From contig JAGHIZ010000103.1 in assembly GCA_017886875.1 (NCBI GenBank), positions 1 to 64,000 of the forward strand: a stretch of DNA of 64,000 bases, written 5' to 3'. Position 1 is the first letter of the stretch, and the number at the start of each line of letters is the position of its first letter. This DNA is from Butyricicoccus sp. GTDB lineage: Bacteria; Bacillota; Clostridia; Oscillospirales; Butyricicoccaceae. The translations under genes were made by a program, and so were the position numbers. The notes under the pieces were generated by a model. The model ran no database searches and had not been told where the DNA came from. It saw only the letters and a program-made list of their open reading frames with translations. Below are positions 41,300-50,916 of this stretch, piece by piece.

Positions 41300-41466
41300 G
41301 GCATAAAAATAGTGCGTTATGCGTACTTTCTTGTTACGAAATCACTTTCGCTCTTTGAAAAGCCGCTCACGACCAACCCACTATCAGCCGAAGGGTATCC
41401 GCCGAATATTTCGATAAACCCTTACCTCGTCAACTGTAAAACACACTTTTACAGTCCTGGCGCTTA
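41300..41466 (-). promoter_or_regulatory. glmS ribozyme / riboswitch
   Basis: On the minus strand the catalytic core begins AGCGCCAGGACTG, followed by TTGACGAGG, GGGTTTATCGA, TTCGGCGGAT and the P3-P4 hairpins (GCGAAAGTGATTTCGT). These match the glmS self-cleaving ribozyme in sequence and order. Cleavage is expected just before AGCGCC (near 41466) when glucosamine-6-phosphate is bound, destabilising the glmS mRNA. The rest of 41232-41299 is the leader with the ribosome site; no other gene is in this gap. Confidence 0.93.
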
Positions 41467-41526
41467 AAAATATTAACTTTTAGCTTTCAAAATAATATCT
41501 CCCTCCTTTTGAAAATAAACCTTTTT

Positions 41527-41562
41527 TAAAAAAACAGGACTGTGCAGCTCACACAGCCCTGC
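41527..41562 (-). terminator. Terminator of glmM
   Basis: On the minus strand CAGGGCTGTG pairs with CACAGTCCTG (one mismatch) and is followed by TTTTTTTAAA. Separates glmM from the ribozyme leader. Confidence 0.85.
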
Positions 41563-41574
41563 CTTTGACAAATA

Positions 41575-42924
41575 TTATACAATAGACTCTATTGTTTTTG
41601 CAACACTTTTTGCAGCACTATCAACTTTTTGAGCGTCTTTACCCTCAACCATAACACGCACAAGAGCCTCAGTACCAGAGGCACGAACTAAAATTCTGCC
41701 TTCACCAAGCTCACTTTGTGCTTTATTTATAGCATTTGCTACTTCTTCACGCTCTGCAATGGTTTTCTTTTCAGAGTTTGGAACAGCTACATTAATCATA
41801 ACCTGTGGCCATGGCTTAACTTCTGCCGCAATCTGAGAGCATTTTTTACCGCTTTGCTTTAAAATATCCATAAACTGAATTGCAGTTAACTGACCATCAC
41901 CAGTAGAGGCATACTCAAGGAAGATTACATGACCAGACTGCTCGCCGCCCAGCACATAACCCTTATCAAGCATCATTTCAAGCACATAACGGTCACCAAC
42001 ATTAGCACATTCGATTTTCACGCCCATTTTTTCCGCATAAGCATGAAGTCCCATGTTAGAAAGAACGGTTGCAACAAATGCACCGCCACGCAGTTTACCT
42101 TGTTGTTTCATACGAGCAGCACAAACCGCCATAATTCGGTCACCGTCAAGCACTTCACCAGTTTCATCTACAATTAGACATCTGTCAGCATCGCCATCAA
42201 ATGCAACACCAATATCAAATTTACCGCTTTTCATTCTTTCTCTAAGGTTTTCAAGATGAGTAGAACCACAGTTATCATTGATATTTAAACCATCAGGCTC
42301 ATAAAAACGATAATCCGCCTTACATTCCAAAAGACGCATTAAACGCACAATAGTGCTAGAAGATGCACCATTTGCACAGTCTACTGCTACACGCAAGCCG
42401 GAAAGGTCACCTGTAACAGTTTCAGCTAAATGGTCGGTATATTCAACCACAGGGTCAATCTTGCTTTTAATAACTCTGCCAAGCTTTTCATGGCTTGCAC
42501 GAGGAACACTATCAAAATCATCAATTAGAGCTTCAATTTTGCCTTCAAGTTCATCAGATAGTTTATAACCACTACCCGCAAAAATTTTGATACCGTTATA
42601 TTCATATGAATTATGACTTGCAGATATTACAATACCTGCATCAGCTTTATGCTTAATTGTAAGATAAGCAATAGCTGGTGTAGGAATTACTCCCAATAAC
42701 TCAACGTCTGCACCAACTGAGCAGATACCAGCAACTAAAGCACTTTCAAGCATATCAGAAGATATACGAGTATCTTTACCAATAAGCAGTTTAGCTTTAC
42801 CGCCCTGTTTTTGCTCCTGACTTAAAATATAAGCCGCAGCAGCACCAATTTTAAAAGCTAGCATTGCATCAAGTTCTATATTAGCAACGCCACGAACACC
42901 ATCTGTTCCAAAATATTTTTCCAA
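41575..42924 (-). CDS. glmM: Phosphoglucosamine mutase
   Basis: 449 residues. Interconverts glucosamine-6-phosphate and glucosamine-1-phosphate. Phosphoserine loop VISASHNSYEYNGIK, metal-binding DGDADRCLIVD and substrate loop GGEQSGHVIF are present, ending in ILVRASGTEALVRVM. TTG at 42924 is preceded by AAGGTG at six bases and gives the usual short opening before FGTDGVRGVAN. GTG at 42933 is an alternative with poorer spacing. Last gene of the repair-gene run that starts with lexA. Confidence 0.95.
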   Translation of the reverse strand: MEKYFGTDGVRGVANIELDAMLAFKIGAAAAYILSQEQKQGGKAKLLIGKDTRISSDMLESALVAGICSVGADVELLGVIPTPAIAYLTIKHKADAGIVISASHNSYEYNGIKIFAGSGYKLSDELEGKIEALIDDFDSVPRASHEKLGRVIKSKIDPVVEYTDHLAETVTGDLSGLRVAVDCANGASSSTIVRLMRLLECKADYRFYEPDGLNINDNCGSTHLENLRERMKSGKFDIGVAFDGDADRCLIVDETGEVLDGDRIMAVCAARMKQQGKLRGGAFVATVLSNMGLHAYAEKMGVKIECANVGDRYVLEMMLDKGYVLGGEQSGHVIFLEYASTGDGQLTAIQFMDILKQSGKKCSQIAAEVKPWPQVMINVAVPNSEKKTIAEREEVANAINKAQSELGEGRILVRASGTEALVRVMVEGKDAQKVDSAAKSVAKTIESIV

Positions 42925-42964
42925 AATAAACACCTTGCCTTATTTGTTAAGTAAGCACCGGATT

Positions 42965-44005
42965 TTATAATCTTAATTGACCGTCTGATGTTTCCATTTT
43001 TAAATGCTCATATGCACGAAGTGTAGCACATCTACCACGTTGTGTGCGGTTTAAAAAGCCGATTTGCATTAAATATGGCTCGTAGACGTCTTCCAGTGTA
43101 ATCGCTTCTTCTCCGATAGTAGCCGCAAGAGTTTCAAGACCTACTGGGCCACCATTATAATTGAGAATAATGCTTTCAAGCATTCTGCGGTCGATATTAT
43201 CAAGCCCTAATGGGTCAATACCAAGGGCAGTAAGTGCCATATCAGCCGCTTCAGCTGTTATTGTTCCATCTCCTTTGACCTGTGCAAAATCACGCACACG
43301 ACGTAAAAGACGGTTTGCAATACGAGGTGTACCACGAGAACGTTTAGCGATTTCTAAAGCACCATCATAACGACTATGTACACCCAAAATTCCCGCTGAA
43401 CGAGTTACAATTTTCTCCAAATCCTCTGGTGAATAAAGCTCAAGTCTAAGCATAACACCAAATCTATCTCTCAGCGGTGAAGTTAACTGACCTGCTCTAG
43501 TTGTCGCACCTATAAGCGTAAACTTAGGCAAATCAATTCTTATGGACCTTGCACTAGGTCCTTTACCAATGATGATATCCAGTACACCATCTTCCATAGC
43601 AGGATATAAAATCTCCTCTACACTGCGGTTTAATCTATGGATTTCATCAATGAATAAAATATCATTCTCGCTTAAATTTGTCAATAGAGCAGCCAAATCT
43701 CCCGCTTTTTCGATTGCAGGGCCTGAAGTAATTCTAAGGTTTACGCCCATTTCATTAGCTATTATTCCAGCGAGTGTTGTCTTACCTAAACCAGGAGGGC
43801 CATAAAGCAATGTATGGTCAAGCGGTTCATTTCTTTGTTTTGCTGCCTCTATAAATATTTTTAAATTTTCTTTTACTGCGGTTTGACCAATATATTCGTC
43901 CATTAATTTAGGACGAAGTGAATTTTCTGTGTCCTCATTTTTAAGCTGATGACTTGATACAATTCGTTCATCATCAGCCATACCGCCTGAAAACTCAATG
44001 CTCAA
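42965..44005 (-). CDS. ruvB: Holliday junction branch-migration helicase RuvB
   Basis: 346 residues. Hexameric AAA+ motor that drives branch migration with RuvA. Walker [14 protein letters not shown], Walker [11 protein letters not shown], sensor [19 protein letters not shown], and the C-terminal winged helix ending [16 protein letters not shown]. The start is TTG at 44005, with AGGAAG seven bases upstream; an in-frame ATG lies at 43981. Follows ruvA by 12 bp. Confidence 0.97.
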   Translation of the reverse strand: MSIEFSGGMADDERIVSSHQLKNEDTENSLRPKLMDEYIGQTAVKENLKIFIEAAKQRNEPLDHTLLYGPPGLGKTTLAGIIANEMGVNLRITSGPAIEKAGDLAALLTNLSENDILFIDEIHRLNRSVEEILYPAMEDGVLDIIIGKGPSARSIRIDLPKFTLIGATTRAGQLTSPLRDRFGVMLRLELYSPEDLEKIVTRSAGILGVHSRYDGALEIAKRSRGTPRIANRLLRRVRDFAQVKGDGTITAEAADMALTALGIDPLGLDNIDRRMLESIILNYNGGPVGLETLAATIGEEAITLEDVYEPYLMQIGFLNRTQRGRCATLRAYEHLKMETSDGQLRL

Positions 44006-44017
44006 ATTTTCACTTCC

Positions 44018-44626
44018 TTACTGCATTGCTAATTTTTTAAGGCAATAACGAATAATACTTTCAGCGTCCATGCCTTCAGAGTTTAAGCCCTCCATTGCTT
44101 TAAATGCCTCTGCTTGAGAGTAACCAAGCACCATAAGAGCAGCTACTGCCTCTTGTATATGGTTTATGCTACCCTTTTCAGGCATAACGATATTATTACC
44201 CGCACTAGCTGCGGTTTCAAGTTGTCCTTTGCTCATTTTATCACGAAGTTCTAAAACAATTCTTTGAGCGATTTTTTTGCCAATACCTTGAGCTTGAGTT
44301 AATAATTTTTCATCTTCTGTAATAATTGCTAGTGCAAGCTGTGAAGGCGGAGCTACTGATAAAATCGCCAATGCTGCTTTAGGACCTACACCAGAAACGC
44401 TGGTTAGCATTTTATAACAATTTAACTCCTCTTGGTCAGCAAATCCATAAAGTTCAAAAATATCTTCTCTAACATGTAAACAAGTATAAAGTCTTGCTTT
44501 TTCGCCCATTTGTATATTAGATAACGTATTTTGCGATGTATGGCAAGCATAACCCACACCACCGCAATCAATTACAGCTAAACCTTGTTCCACATGTGAA
44601 ACTAAACCTTCTACATAATAAAACAT
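44018..44626 (-). CDS. ruvA: Holliday junction-binding protein RuvA
   Basis: 202 residues. Tetramer that holds the four-way junction. An OB-fold domain (FYYVEGLVSHVEQGLAVIDC) is followed by two helix-hairpin-helix motifs (SVSGVGPKAALAIL and AQGIGKKIAQRIVLEL) and domain III, which binds RuvB (GYSQAEAFKAM). Starts directly after the ruvC stop, with AGGAG upstream. Confidence 0.96.
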   Translation of the reverse strand: MFYYVEGLVSHVEQGLAVIDCGGVGYACHTSQNTLSNIQMGEKARLYTCLHVREDIFELYGFADQEELNCYKMLTSVSGVGPKAALAILSVAPPSQLALAIITEDEKLLTQAQGIGKKIAQRIVLELRDKMSKGQLETAASAGNNIVMPEKGSINHIQEAVAALMVLGYSQAEAFKAMEGLNSEGMDAESIIRYCLKKLAMQ

Positions 44627-45127
44627 TTATTGTATTCTCCTGTTTTCCCAAATATTGCTCCTTTTAGAATGACCATGACAAATAGCAACTGCAAGTGCAT
44701 CTGCTGCATCATCAGGCTTTGGGATTTTATTAAGCCCTAACATAGATTTTGTCATTTCCATCATTTGTTTTTTCTCTGCTCTGCCGTAACCTGTTATAGA
44801 TTGTTTAATCTGTAATGGCGTATAAGAATTTGGGTGCAATCCTTTTTGTGCTAAGGCGAGCAAAATAACACCTCTTGCTTGAGCTACTTGAATACCTGTT
44901 GTAATATTGGTATTAAAAAACAGTTCTTCAACCGCAACATCATCTGGGTGAAAAGTATCAATAATAGTGCACAAATCATCATAAATTTCACATAATCGGT
45001 GATGCATAGGTTGACCTGCTTTTGTTGTTATCGCACCATACTGAATAGGTGTAAATTTCCTTCCATCATATTTTACAACACCATAGCCAACTATTGCATA
45101 ACCAGGGTCAATTCCAAGAATAATCAA
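44627..45127 (-). CDS. ruvC: Holliday junction resolvase RuvC
   Basis: 166 residues. Cuts four-way junctions symmetrically. The acidic catalytic residues are seen in LGIDPGYAIVGYG (Asp7), VEELFFNTNITTG (Glu) and KPDDAADALAVAICH (two Asp). Normal length. In one run with recG upstream and ruvA downstream. Confidence 0.96.
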   Translation of the reverse strand: MIILGIDPGYAIVGYGVVKYDGRKFTPIQYGAITTKAGQPMHHRLCEIYDDLCTIIDTFHPDDVAVEELFFNTNITTGIQVAQARGVILLALAQKGLHPNSYTPLQIKQSITGYGRAEKKQMMEMTKSMLGLNKIPKPDDAADALAVAICHGHSKRSNIWENRRIQ

Positions 45128-45151
45128 ATAATTTTCACCCTTCTATTTATT

Positions 45152-47185
45152 TTAATTAAAAGTTCCACCTGTAACTTCAAACATACGTTCTATTCTATTT
45201 TTTAGCACAGGATAATTTTCTAAATTTTCATCATTATTTAATATAATTTCTGCTTCATAGCGAGCCTGCTCCATAGCTTGCATATCAGAGATAATATCCA
45301 CATTTTTAAGTGTAGGCAAGCCATGTTGACGGTTTCCAAAGAAATCTCCTGGACCACGCTGTGCAAGGTCAGCTCTTGCAACTTCAAAACCATCATTTGT
45401 TTTGGTCAAAACGCTTAATCTTTGCTTTGAAGATAGGCTTTTATCAGCACCGAAGAAAATACAATATGACCTTCTTTTGCCACGACCAACACGACCTCTA
45501 AGCTGGTGAAGTTGGGAAAGTCCAAATCTATCCGCATCTTCAACCACCATAAGCGAGGCATTAGGCACATTTACACCAACCTCAATAACAGTAGTAGCAA
45601 CTAAAATATCTAGTTTGCCGCTTGCAAAAAGCTTCATAACACTTTCTTTTTCTGACGATTTCATTTTTCCATGAAGCACACCTATTTTTCTATGTGGAAA
45701 GACTTTTGCAAGTGATTTAGCATAATTTTCGGTGTTTTTAAGCAGTAGCTCACCTTCTTCAACAAGAGGACAAACTACATAAACCTGACCACCGTCTAAA
45801 ATCATTTTTTCCATAAAATCATATACACGACTACGCATTCTTTCACCTACTGCAAACGTTTCAACAGGCGTTCTGTTTGGTGGAAGTTCATCTATAATTG
45901 ACACATCTAAATCGCCGTACATAATAAGTGCAAGTGTACGAGGTATAGGCGTTGCAGACATAACAAGAGTGTGAGGGTGGTCACCCTTTTCTCTTAACAT
46001 TGCTCGCTGATTTACACCAAAACGGTGTTGTTCATCGGCTACAACTGCACCAAGCTTTGCAAATTTAACGCCTTTTTGAATAAGTGCATGTGTGCCTATT
46101 ACTACATTTGCATAACCCTGCTCTATTTTTTCTAATGCCTCACGTTTTACTTTAACTCCCATAGAACCTGTTAAAATAACCGTTTCCATACCAAGTTTAG
46201 CAAAAATAGGTGCAAGTGATTGTTCATGTTGTGCTGCTAAAATTTCGGTAGGTGCCATAACAGCGGCTTGATAACCGTTTTTAACTGCAAGCATACAAAG
46301 GGCGGCTGCAACAGCGGTTTTACCTGAACCAACATCACCCTGTATTAGTCTATTCATTGGCTTACCAGATTTAACATCTTTTATTAGGTCACTTACTGCT
46401 CTAAACTGAGCTTTAGTTGGCTTAAATCCAATCAAACTCCAAAAATCATCAAGATTTGTATCTTCAAATATTGCACCCTGTTCATGTTCTCTATGATGTT
46501 TCATTTGATTTAATCCACAACAAAGTAAAAAAAGCTCCTCAAATACAATACGTCTACGTGCATTTGCTATATCATCTATGCTTTGTGGTCTATGGATTTT
46601 ATTTATTGCCTTATCAAGAGGCAATAAATCATACTTTTCCAGAATGTTTTGCGGTATAGGGTCATTATCTTTTGGAAATTCACAACTCAAAGCGTCTTGA
46701 CTTAATCTTTCAAAATCATACTGTGAAATGCCTGCTGTAAGCGGATATATTGGCACTATTTTCCCTTTTGTGTCTTCATCGCATTTTTCATAAACTGGTG
46801 ATGTCATAGTGATTTTATTACCATAGACTTGCACACGCCCATAAAACAAATACTCTGTACCACGCCTAATAAGAGAAACTGCATATTTGTTATTAAAATA
46901 AGTTATTTCCAGTGTACCCGTATCATCATAGACCATAAATTTAGTAATATCCATTCCACTTCTGATATGTTTTAAATTTGGCTCAGTGCCAACAACTGCA
47001 CGAATGGTCATTTTTTCGCCTTCTGCAAGCTCTGATATAGGTACAATATGTGTTCTATCCTCATAATCTCTTGGATAGGTATTCAAAACATCTTCTAAGG
47101 TATGAATATTTAGTTTTTCAAGCAATTTAGCTTTTTTAGGGCCTATACCCTTTGTGTAGCATACATTATCAGTCAGTTTTTTCAT
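45152..47185 (-). CDS. recG: ATP-dependent DNA helicase RecG
   Basis: 677 residues. Reverses stalled forks and processes branched DNA. N-terminal wedge/OB domain (MTIRAVVGTEPNLKHIRSG..IKFM-like region), Walker A GDVGSGKTAVAAALC, DEQH box AVVADEQHRFGVNQ, SATPIPRTLAL, and C-terminal GRVGRGKRRSYCIF and RGPGDFFGNRQHG. All helicase motifs are intact. Lies 19 bp after lexA on the same strand. Confidence 0.97.
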   Translation of the reverse strand: MKKLTDNVCYTKGIGPKKAKLLEKLNIHTLEDVLNTYPRDYEDRTHIVPISELAEGEKMTIRAVVGTEPNLKHIRSGMDITKFMVYDDTGTLEITYFNNKYAVSLIRRGTEYLFYGRVQVYGNKITMTSPVYEKCDEDTKGKIVPIYPLTAGISQYDFERLSQDALSCEFPKDNDPIPQNILEKYDLLPLDKAINKIHRPQSIDDIANARRRIVFEELFLLCCGLNQMKHHREHEQGAIFEDTNLDDFWSLIGFKPTKAQFRAVSDLIKDVKSGKPMNRLIQGDVGSGKTAVAAALCMLAVKNGYQAAVMAPTEILAAQHEQSLAPIFAKLGMETVILTGSMGVKVKREALEKIEQGYANVVIGTHALIQKGVKFAKLGAVVADEQHRFGVNQRAMLREKGDHPHTLVMSATPIPRTLALIMYGDLDVSIIDELPPNRTPVETFAVGERMRSRVYDFMEKMILDGGQVYVVCPLVEEGELLLKNTENYAKSLAKVFPHRKIGVLHGKMKSSEKESVMKLFASGKLDILVATTVIEVGVNVPNASLMVVEDADRFGLSQLHQLRGRVGRGKRRSYCIFFGADKSLSSKQRLSVLTKTNDGFEVARADLAQRGPGDFFGNRQHGLPTLKNVDIISDMQAMEQARYEAEIILNNDENLENYPVLKNRIERMFEVTGGTFN

Positions 47186-47204
47186 ATTACTCTCACATTA
47201 AAAT

Positions 47205-47801
47205 TTACACATAATAATCACGATAAACCGCAGTTACAACGCCTAAAATCGAACAATTTTCACCATTTATAGGTGGATAGGCTTCATTTTCAGGCATAAG
47301 CCAAACTTCACCCTGCTGTAAAATTAAGCGTTTACAAGTTGCCTCATCTTCGATTAAAGCGACAACAATTTGCCCATTTCTAGCGGTTTGTTGTCTGCGG
47401 ACAATTATAATATCACCGTCCATAATTCCAGCACCAATCATAGATTCACCGCTTATTCTTAATGCAAAATGTTGTTCTCCTGCACATGCATTTTCATAAG
47501 GTATATAACCTTCTACCTGTTCAATAGCAAGTGCAGGCATACCAGCGGTGACTCTGCCAAGTATAGGCACTCTAGGAGTCATAGCCGCACCGCCTCTAAC
47601 GGAAAGTGAACGAGTGCGACCATCATCACGCTGAAGATATCCAAGCTCACGCAATCTTTTTAGATGACAGTGAACGGTAGACGGTGAACGAAGCCCCACT
47701 TCATTACAAATTTCACGCACAGATGGTGGATAACCCTGCTTGAGCGTAAATTCATTTATATAATCTAAAATACGTTTTTGTTTTTCGGTTAGTGGTTTCA
47801 T
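47205..47801 (-). CDS. lexA: SOS repressor LexA
   Basis: 198 residues. The N-terminal winged HTH (EKQKRILDYINEFTLKQGYPPSVREICNEVG) binds SOS boxes. The C-terminal S24 peptidase has the cleavage site Ala86-Gly87 (RVTAGMP), catalytic Ser120 (GESM) and Lys157 (EATCKR). Self-cleaves when RecA filaments form. A box-like palindrome on its own -35 suggests autoregulation. First gene of the run lexA-recG-ruvC-ruvA-ruvB-glmM, so recombination helicases may rise with it during DNA damage. Confidence 0.96.
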   Translation of the reverse strand: MKPLTEKQKRILDYINEFTLKQGYPPSVREICNEVGLRSPSTVHCHLKRLRELGYLQRDDGRTRSLSVRGGAAMTPRVPILGRVTAGMPALAIEQVEGYIPYENACAGEQHFALRISGESMIGAGIMDGDIIIVRRQQTARNGQIVVALIEDEATCKRLILQQGEVWLMPENEAYPPINGENCSILGVVTAVYRDYYV

Positions 47802-47873
47802 GTTATTTACCTCCTAAACAGCATAGAAAACACTAAAAAATCTATCTTTTTTATTATAACTCTACATTATAAT

Positions 47874-47913
47874 ATTATATTGCATGATATAATAAATTGC
47901 AAACATTTGTTTG
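47874..47913 (-). promoter_or_regulatory. lexA promoter overlapped by a LexA-box-like palindrome
   Basis: Minus-strand -35 TTGCAA (47902-47897) and -10 TATAAT (47879-47874), 17-bp spacing. CAAACATTTGTTTG (47900-47913) overlaps the -35 and has the GAACNNNNGTTC-like form of Gram-positive LexA boxes, with A for G at the outer position. Upstream divergent gene is asp23. Confidence 0.65.
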
Positions 47914-48025
47914 ATAATTTTTGCTATTATAAATATGTGTTTTTTGAAAATTTTCTTGTGCTAAGTGTAAAAATGTTATAGAATAAAAGCAGTTAAAATA
48001 CATTTAGCTTCAGGGAGGACTCTTC

Positions 48026-48376
48026 ATGACTATTCACACCAATCTCGGATATATTGAAATCACACAGGAAGTCATAGCTGACATTGCAGGATATGCTGCA
48101 TCGTCCTGTTTTGGAGTAAAAGGCATGACTGTTCGCTCGGTATCTGATGGGCTGGCTCATCTTCTGCGTCTTGAAAATCAACGTCGTGGCGTAAAGGTGC
48201 GTGAGGCTGAAGATGGCGGTGTAAACATTGATTTACACATTGCAGTAGAGCACGGAATAAATATTACTTCTGTTTGTCGCTCTATGATACAAGAAGTACG
48301 CTATCATGTTGAACGTCTAACTGGTGTAGATGTAAAAAATGTAGATATTTATGTAGAAAGTATCAGAACTGACTGA
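48026..48376 (+). CDS. Asp23/Gls24 family envelope stress protein
   Basis: 116 residues. YIEITQEVIADIAGYAASSCFGVKGM, then VNIDLHIAVEHGINITSVCRSM and VEIYVESIR-type ending (VDIYVESIRTD) define the Asp23 domain. Family members sit at the cell envelope or associate with membrane anchors and respond to cell-wall or alkaline stress. ATG at 48026 follows AGGGAGG. Thirty bases ahead of fakA, a typical Clostridia pairing. Confidence 0.92.
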   Translation: MTIHTNLGYIEITQEVIADIAGYAASSCFGVKGMTVRSVSDGLAHLLRLENQRRGVKVREAEDGGVNIDLHIAVEHGINITSVCRSMIQEVRYHVERLTGVDVKNVDIYVESIRTD

Positions 48377-48407
48377 GTTTCAATTTAGTAAGGAGAAATT
48401 TATAAAA

Positions 48408-50048
48408 ATGACAGAGCAAAAACTCAATGGCTCACTTTTCCAGTCAATGGTAATACAAGGTGCATATGCTATTGCTGATAAAAAAGAGCGAGCAAATGAA
48501 CTGAACGTTTTTCCTGTACCAGATGGAGATACAGGCACTAATATGGCTATGACCATGTCAGCAGCTATAAAAGAACTGGAAAAACTTCATGAGCCAACTC
48601 TTGCAAAAGCAGCAGAAACAACTGCATCTGCCCTACTTCGTGGTGCAAGAGGTAATTCAGGTGTTATTCTTTCCCTTCTGTTTCGTGGCATGGCTAAAAA
48701 ACTTAAAACTCAAACAGAAGCATCAGGGCGAGATTTGGCTCTTGCTATGCGTGAAGGTGTAGATGCTGCTTATAAAGCTGTAATGAAACCCGCTGAAGGC
48801 ACTATTTTAACCGTTTCAAGAGTTTCTGCACAATATGCGGTTGAGCGTTGTCAAGCTGAACCTGACCTTTCAGTAATTGATGTGTTCGACGCAATCTTAG
48901 AACGTGGTAAAACTGCACTTGCTGAAACTAAACAACAAAACCCAGTGCTTGCAAAAGCTGATGTAGTCGATGCAGGTGCTTTTGGTTTCCTTACCATACT
49001 TGAAGGTATGCGTGATGCATTTCTAGGCATTAAACATGAATATGCAAATACTGCTGCTGAAGAAAATACTTCTGCCGATTTTTCCGCTATATCTGATGAA
49101 GATATAACTTTCACATATTGCACAGAAATTATTGCACAGCGTCTTAATAAAGGTAGAAATATCAGCAGATTACGTGGTATTTTAAATGAAATCGGTGACA
49201 GTTTGGTTGTTGTTGATGATGATGAAATTGTAAAGGTGCATGTGCATACCGACCAGCCAAACAAGGTGCTTGAAGAAGGTTTAAAATTTGGCCCTCTGCT
49301 CACCGTAAAAATTGAAAATATGCGTGAACAGCATACTGCAAAGGTTATAGAAAGTACCGAGCCTAAAAAGCGTGTGATAAGAGAACCAGAACGCAAATAT
49401 GGCTTTGTTGCGGTTGCTGCAGGTGATGGCTTAAAAGATGTGTTTACAGACTTAGGCTGTGATGTTGTAGTACAAGGTGGTCAAACAATGAACCCTTCTA
49501 CAAACGATATTCTTTATGCTATTGATGAAACACCAGCAGAAATTGTTTTTGTATTCCCTAATAATAAAAATATTATTATGGCAGCCGAACAAACAATAGA
49601 ACTGTCCGACAAAAAAGTTATAGTTATTCCAACTCGCAACATTCCACAGGGCATGTCTGCACTTTTAGCTTTTGACCCTTACGGTGAAACTGAAGATAAT
49701 ATCACTGCAATGACTGAGGCTTTTCAATTTGTAACCGCTGGTCAGCTCACTTATGCAGCAAGAAATTCTGAATTTGATGGCAAAAAAATCAAAGAGGGTG
49801 AGTATCTCTCTCTTTGTGAAGGTAAGCTATGTGCAAACACTAAAAAACCTATTGATGCTATGAAAAAACTAGCGAAAGAAATGGTTAAACCAGAACATGC
49901 TTTTGCCACTGTTATCTATGGTCAAGGTGTTTCTGAAGAAGAGGCAAACAAAGTTGCAGAGCTTTTCAAAAAAGAAAATCATGGTCTTGAAATAACCGTT
50001 GTTTATGGCGGTCAGCCAGTTTATTATTACATTGTTTCTGTAGAATAA
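48408..50048 (+). CDS. fakA: Fatty-acid kinase FakA / DAK2-domain protein
   Basis: 546 residues. The N-terminal DhaL/DAK2 domain has VFPVPDGDTGTNMAMTM (Mg-nucleotide site) and LRGARGNSGVILSLLFRG. The middle domain (TYCTEIIAQRLN..VVDDDEIVKVHVHTDQP) and the C-terminal FakA-specific domain follow. FakA phosphorylates exogenous fatty acids presented by FakB (DegV-type) proteins for phospholipid synthesis. ATG at 48408 has AAGGAG upstream. Normal length. Confidence 0.93.
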   Translation: MTEQKLNGSLFQSMVIQGAYAIADKKERANELNVFPVPDGDTGTNMAMTMSAAIKELEKLHEPTLAKAAETTASALLRGARGNSGVILSLLFRGMAKKLKTQTEASGRDLALAMREGVDAAYKAVMKPAEGTILTVSRVSAQYAVERCQAEPDLSVIDVFDAILERGKTALAETKQQNPVLAKADVVDAGAFGFLTILEGMRDAFLGIKHEYANTAAEENTSADFSAISDEDITFTYCTEIIAQRLNKGRNISRLRGILNEIGDSLVVVDDDEIVKVHVHTDQPNKVLEEGLKFGPLLTVKIENMREQHTAKVIESTEPKKRVIREPERKYGFVAVAAGDGLKDVFTDLGCDVVVQGGQTMNPSTNDILYAIDETPAEIVFVFPNNKNIIMAAEQTIELSDKKVIVIPTRNIPQGMSALLAFDPYGETEDNITAMTEAFQFVTAGQLTYAARNSEFDGKKIKEGEYLSLCEGKLCANTKKPIDAMKKLAKEMVKPEHAFATVIYGQGVSEEEANKVAELFKKENHGLEITVVYGGQPVYYYIVSVE

Positions 50049-50054
50049 AATTTT

Positions 50055-50090
50055 TAGGCAGGGAGCTTTTTCTTCCCTGCCTATCGTTTG
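50055..50090 (+). terminator. Terminator of asp23-fakA
   Basis: TAGGCAGGGA pairs with TCCCTGCCTA (50055-50082) around an AGCTTTTTCT-type loop, followed by TCGTTTGTTT. Confidence 0.75.
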
Positions 50091-50118
50091 TTTAAATATA
50101 ATATTTAAAAGGTGAGCT

Positions 50119-50751
50119 ATGTCTATTTTCGATATTTTTGCAAAACTTGAAAAAGAACGTGAAGTAAAATCAAATGAGCCAATAAATTGGCTCATAGTAG
50201 GTCTTGGAAACCCTGGTTCAAAATTTGACGGTACAAGACACAATGCAGGTTTTAGAGCCTTAGAGCGTTATTGTGAGCAAACAAGCGTTAAAATCGACAA
50301 AATGAAATTTAAAGCACTTATAGGCGAAACTACACTTGCTGGAAAACGTGTACTTCTTATGAAACCTCAAACTTTTATGAATTTATCGGGCGAGGCTGTG
50401 CGAGATGCTGCGAATTTTTATAAAATTCCGCCTGAAAATATTATTGTTTTATCTGATGATATTTCACTTGATGTTGGGCGTATTCGTGTTAGGGCAAAAG
50501 GTTCTGCAGGCGGTCAAAATGGCTTAAAAAACATTATCTATCAGTTAAATTCTGAAAATTTTCCAAGAGTTAAAATCGGTGTAGGTGCAAAACCTCACAA
50601 GGACTATGATTTAGCTGATTGGGTGCTTTCTCGTTTTACAGCTGATGAGCAAGACAACATTAACAAGGCTTGTGATAATGCTATGAAAGCCGCTGAACAA
50701 ATAATTAGTGATAGTGTACAAAGTGCAGCTAATAAATTTAATGGAAAATAA
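50119..50751 (+). CDS. pth: Peptidyl-tRNA hydrolase
   Basis: 210 residues. Releases peptides from prematurely dropped peptidyl-tRNA. WLIVGLGNPGSKFDGTRHNAGF holds the catalytic His (near residue 44), followed by MKPQTFMNLSGEAV (Asn), VLSDDISLDVGRIRVR (Asp) and GSAGGQNGLKNI. An N-terminal extension of about 23 residues precedes the usual start. ATG at 50119 has AAAAGGTG upstream. Confidence 0.95.
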   Translation: MSIFDIFAKLEKEREVKSNEPINWLIVGLGNPGSKFDGTRHNAGFRALERYCEQTSVKIDKMKFKALIGETTLAGKRVLLMKPQTFMNLSGEAVRDAANFYKIPPENIIVLSDDISLDVGRIRVRAKGSAGGQNGLKNIIYQLNSENFPRVKIGVGAKPHKDYDLADWVLSRFTADEQDNINKACDNAMKAAEQIISDSVQSAANKFNGK

Positions 50752-50762
50752 CATATAAACTT

Positions 50763-50795
50763 TTAACCCCATACAAAAATGGGGTTAATTTTTTG
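50763..50795 (+). terminator. Terminator of pth
   Basis: TTAACCCC pairs with GGGGTTAA around ATACAAAAAT, with TTTTTT after it. Confidence 0.9.
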
Positions 50796-50847
50796 TAAAT
50801 TTTTCGCAAATATAATTGCTCTTTTAGCTTTATTTATGGACAAATCA

Positions 50848-50876
50848 TTGAAACCACAGTGAATTTGTATTATAAT
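50848..50876 (+). promoter_or_regulatory. Promoter of the yceG-telA-terD operon
   Basis: TTGAAA (50848-50853) and TATAAT (50871-50876) with a 17-bp spacer, 40 bp before the first gene. Confidence 0.75.
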
Positions 50877-50916
50877 AGTATAAATAATTTTGGTCATCGA
50901 AAGAGAGGCTGCATAT

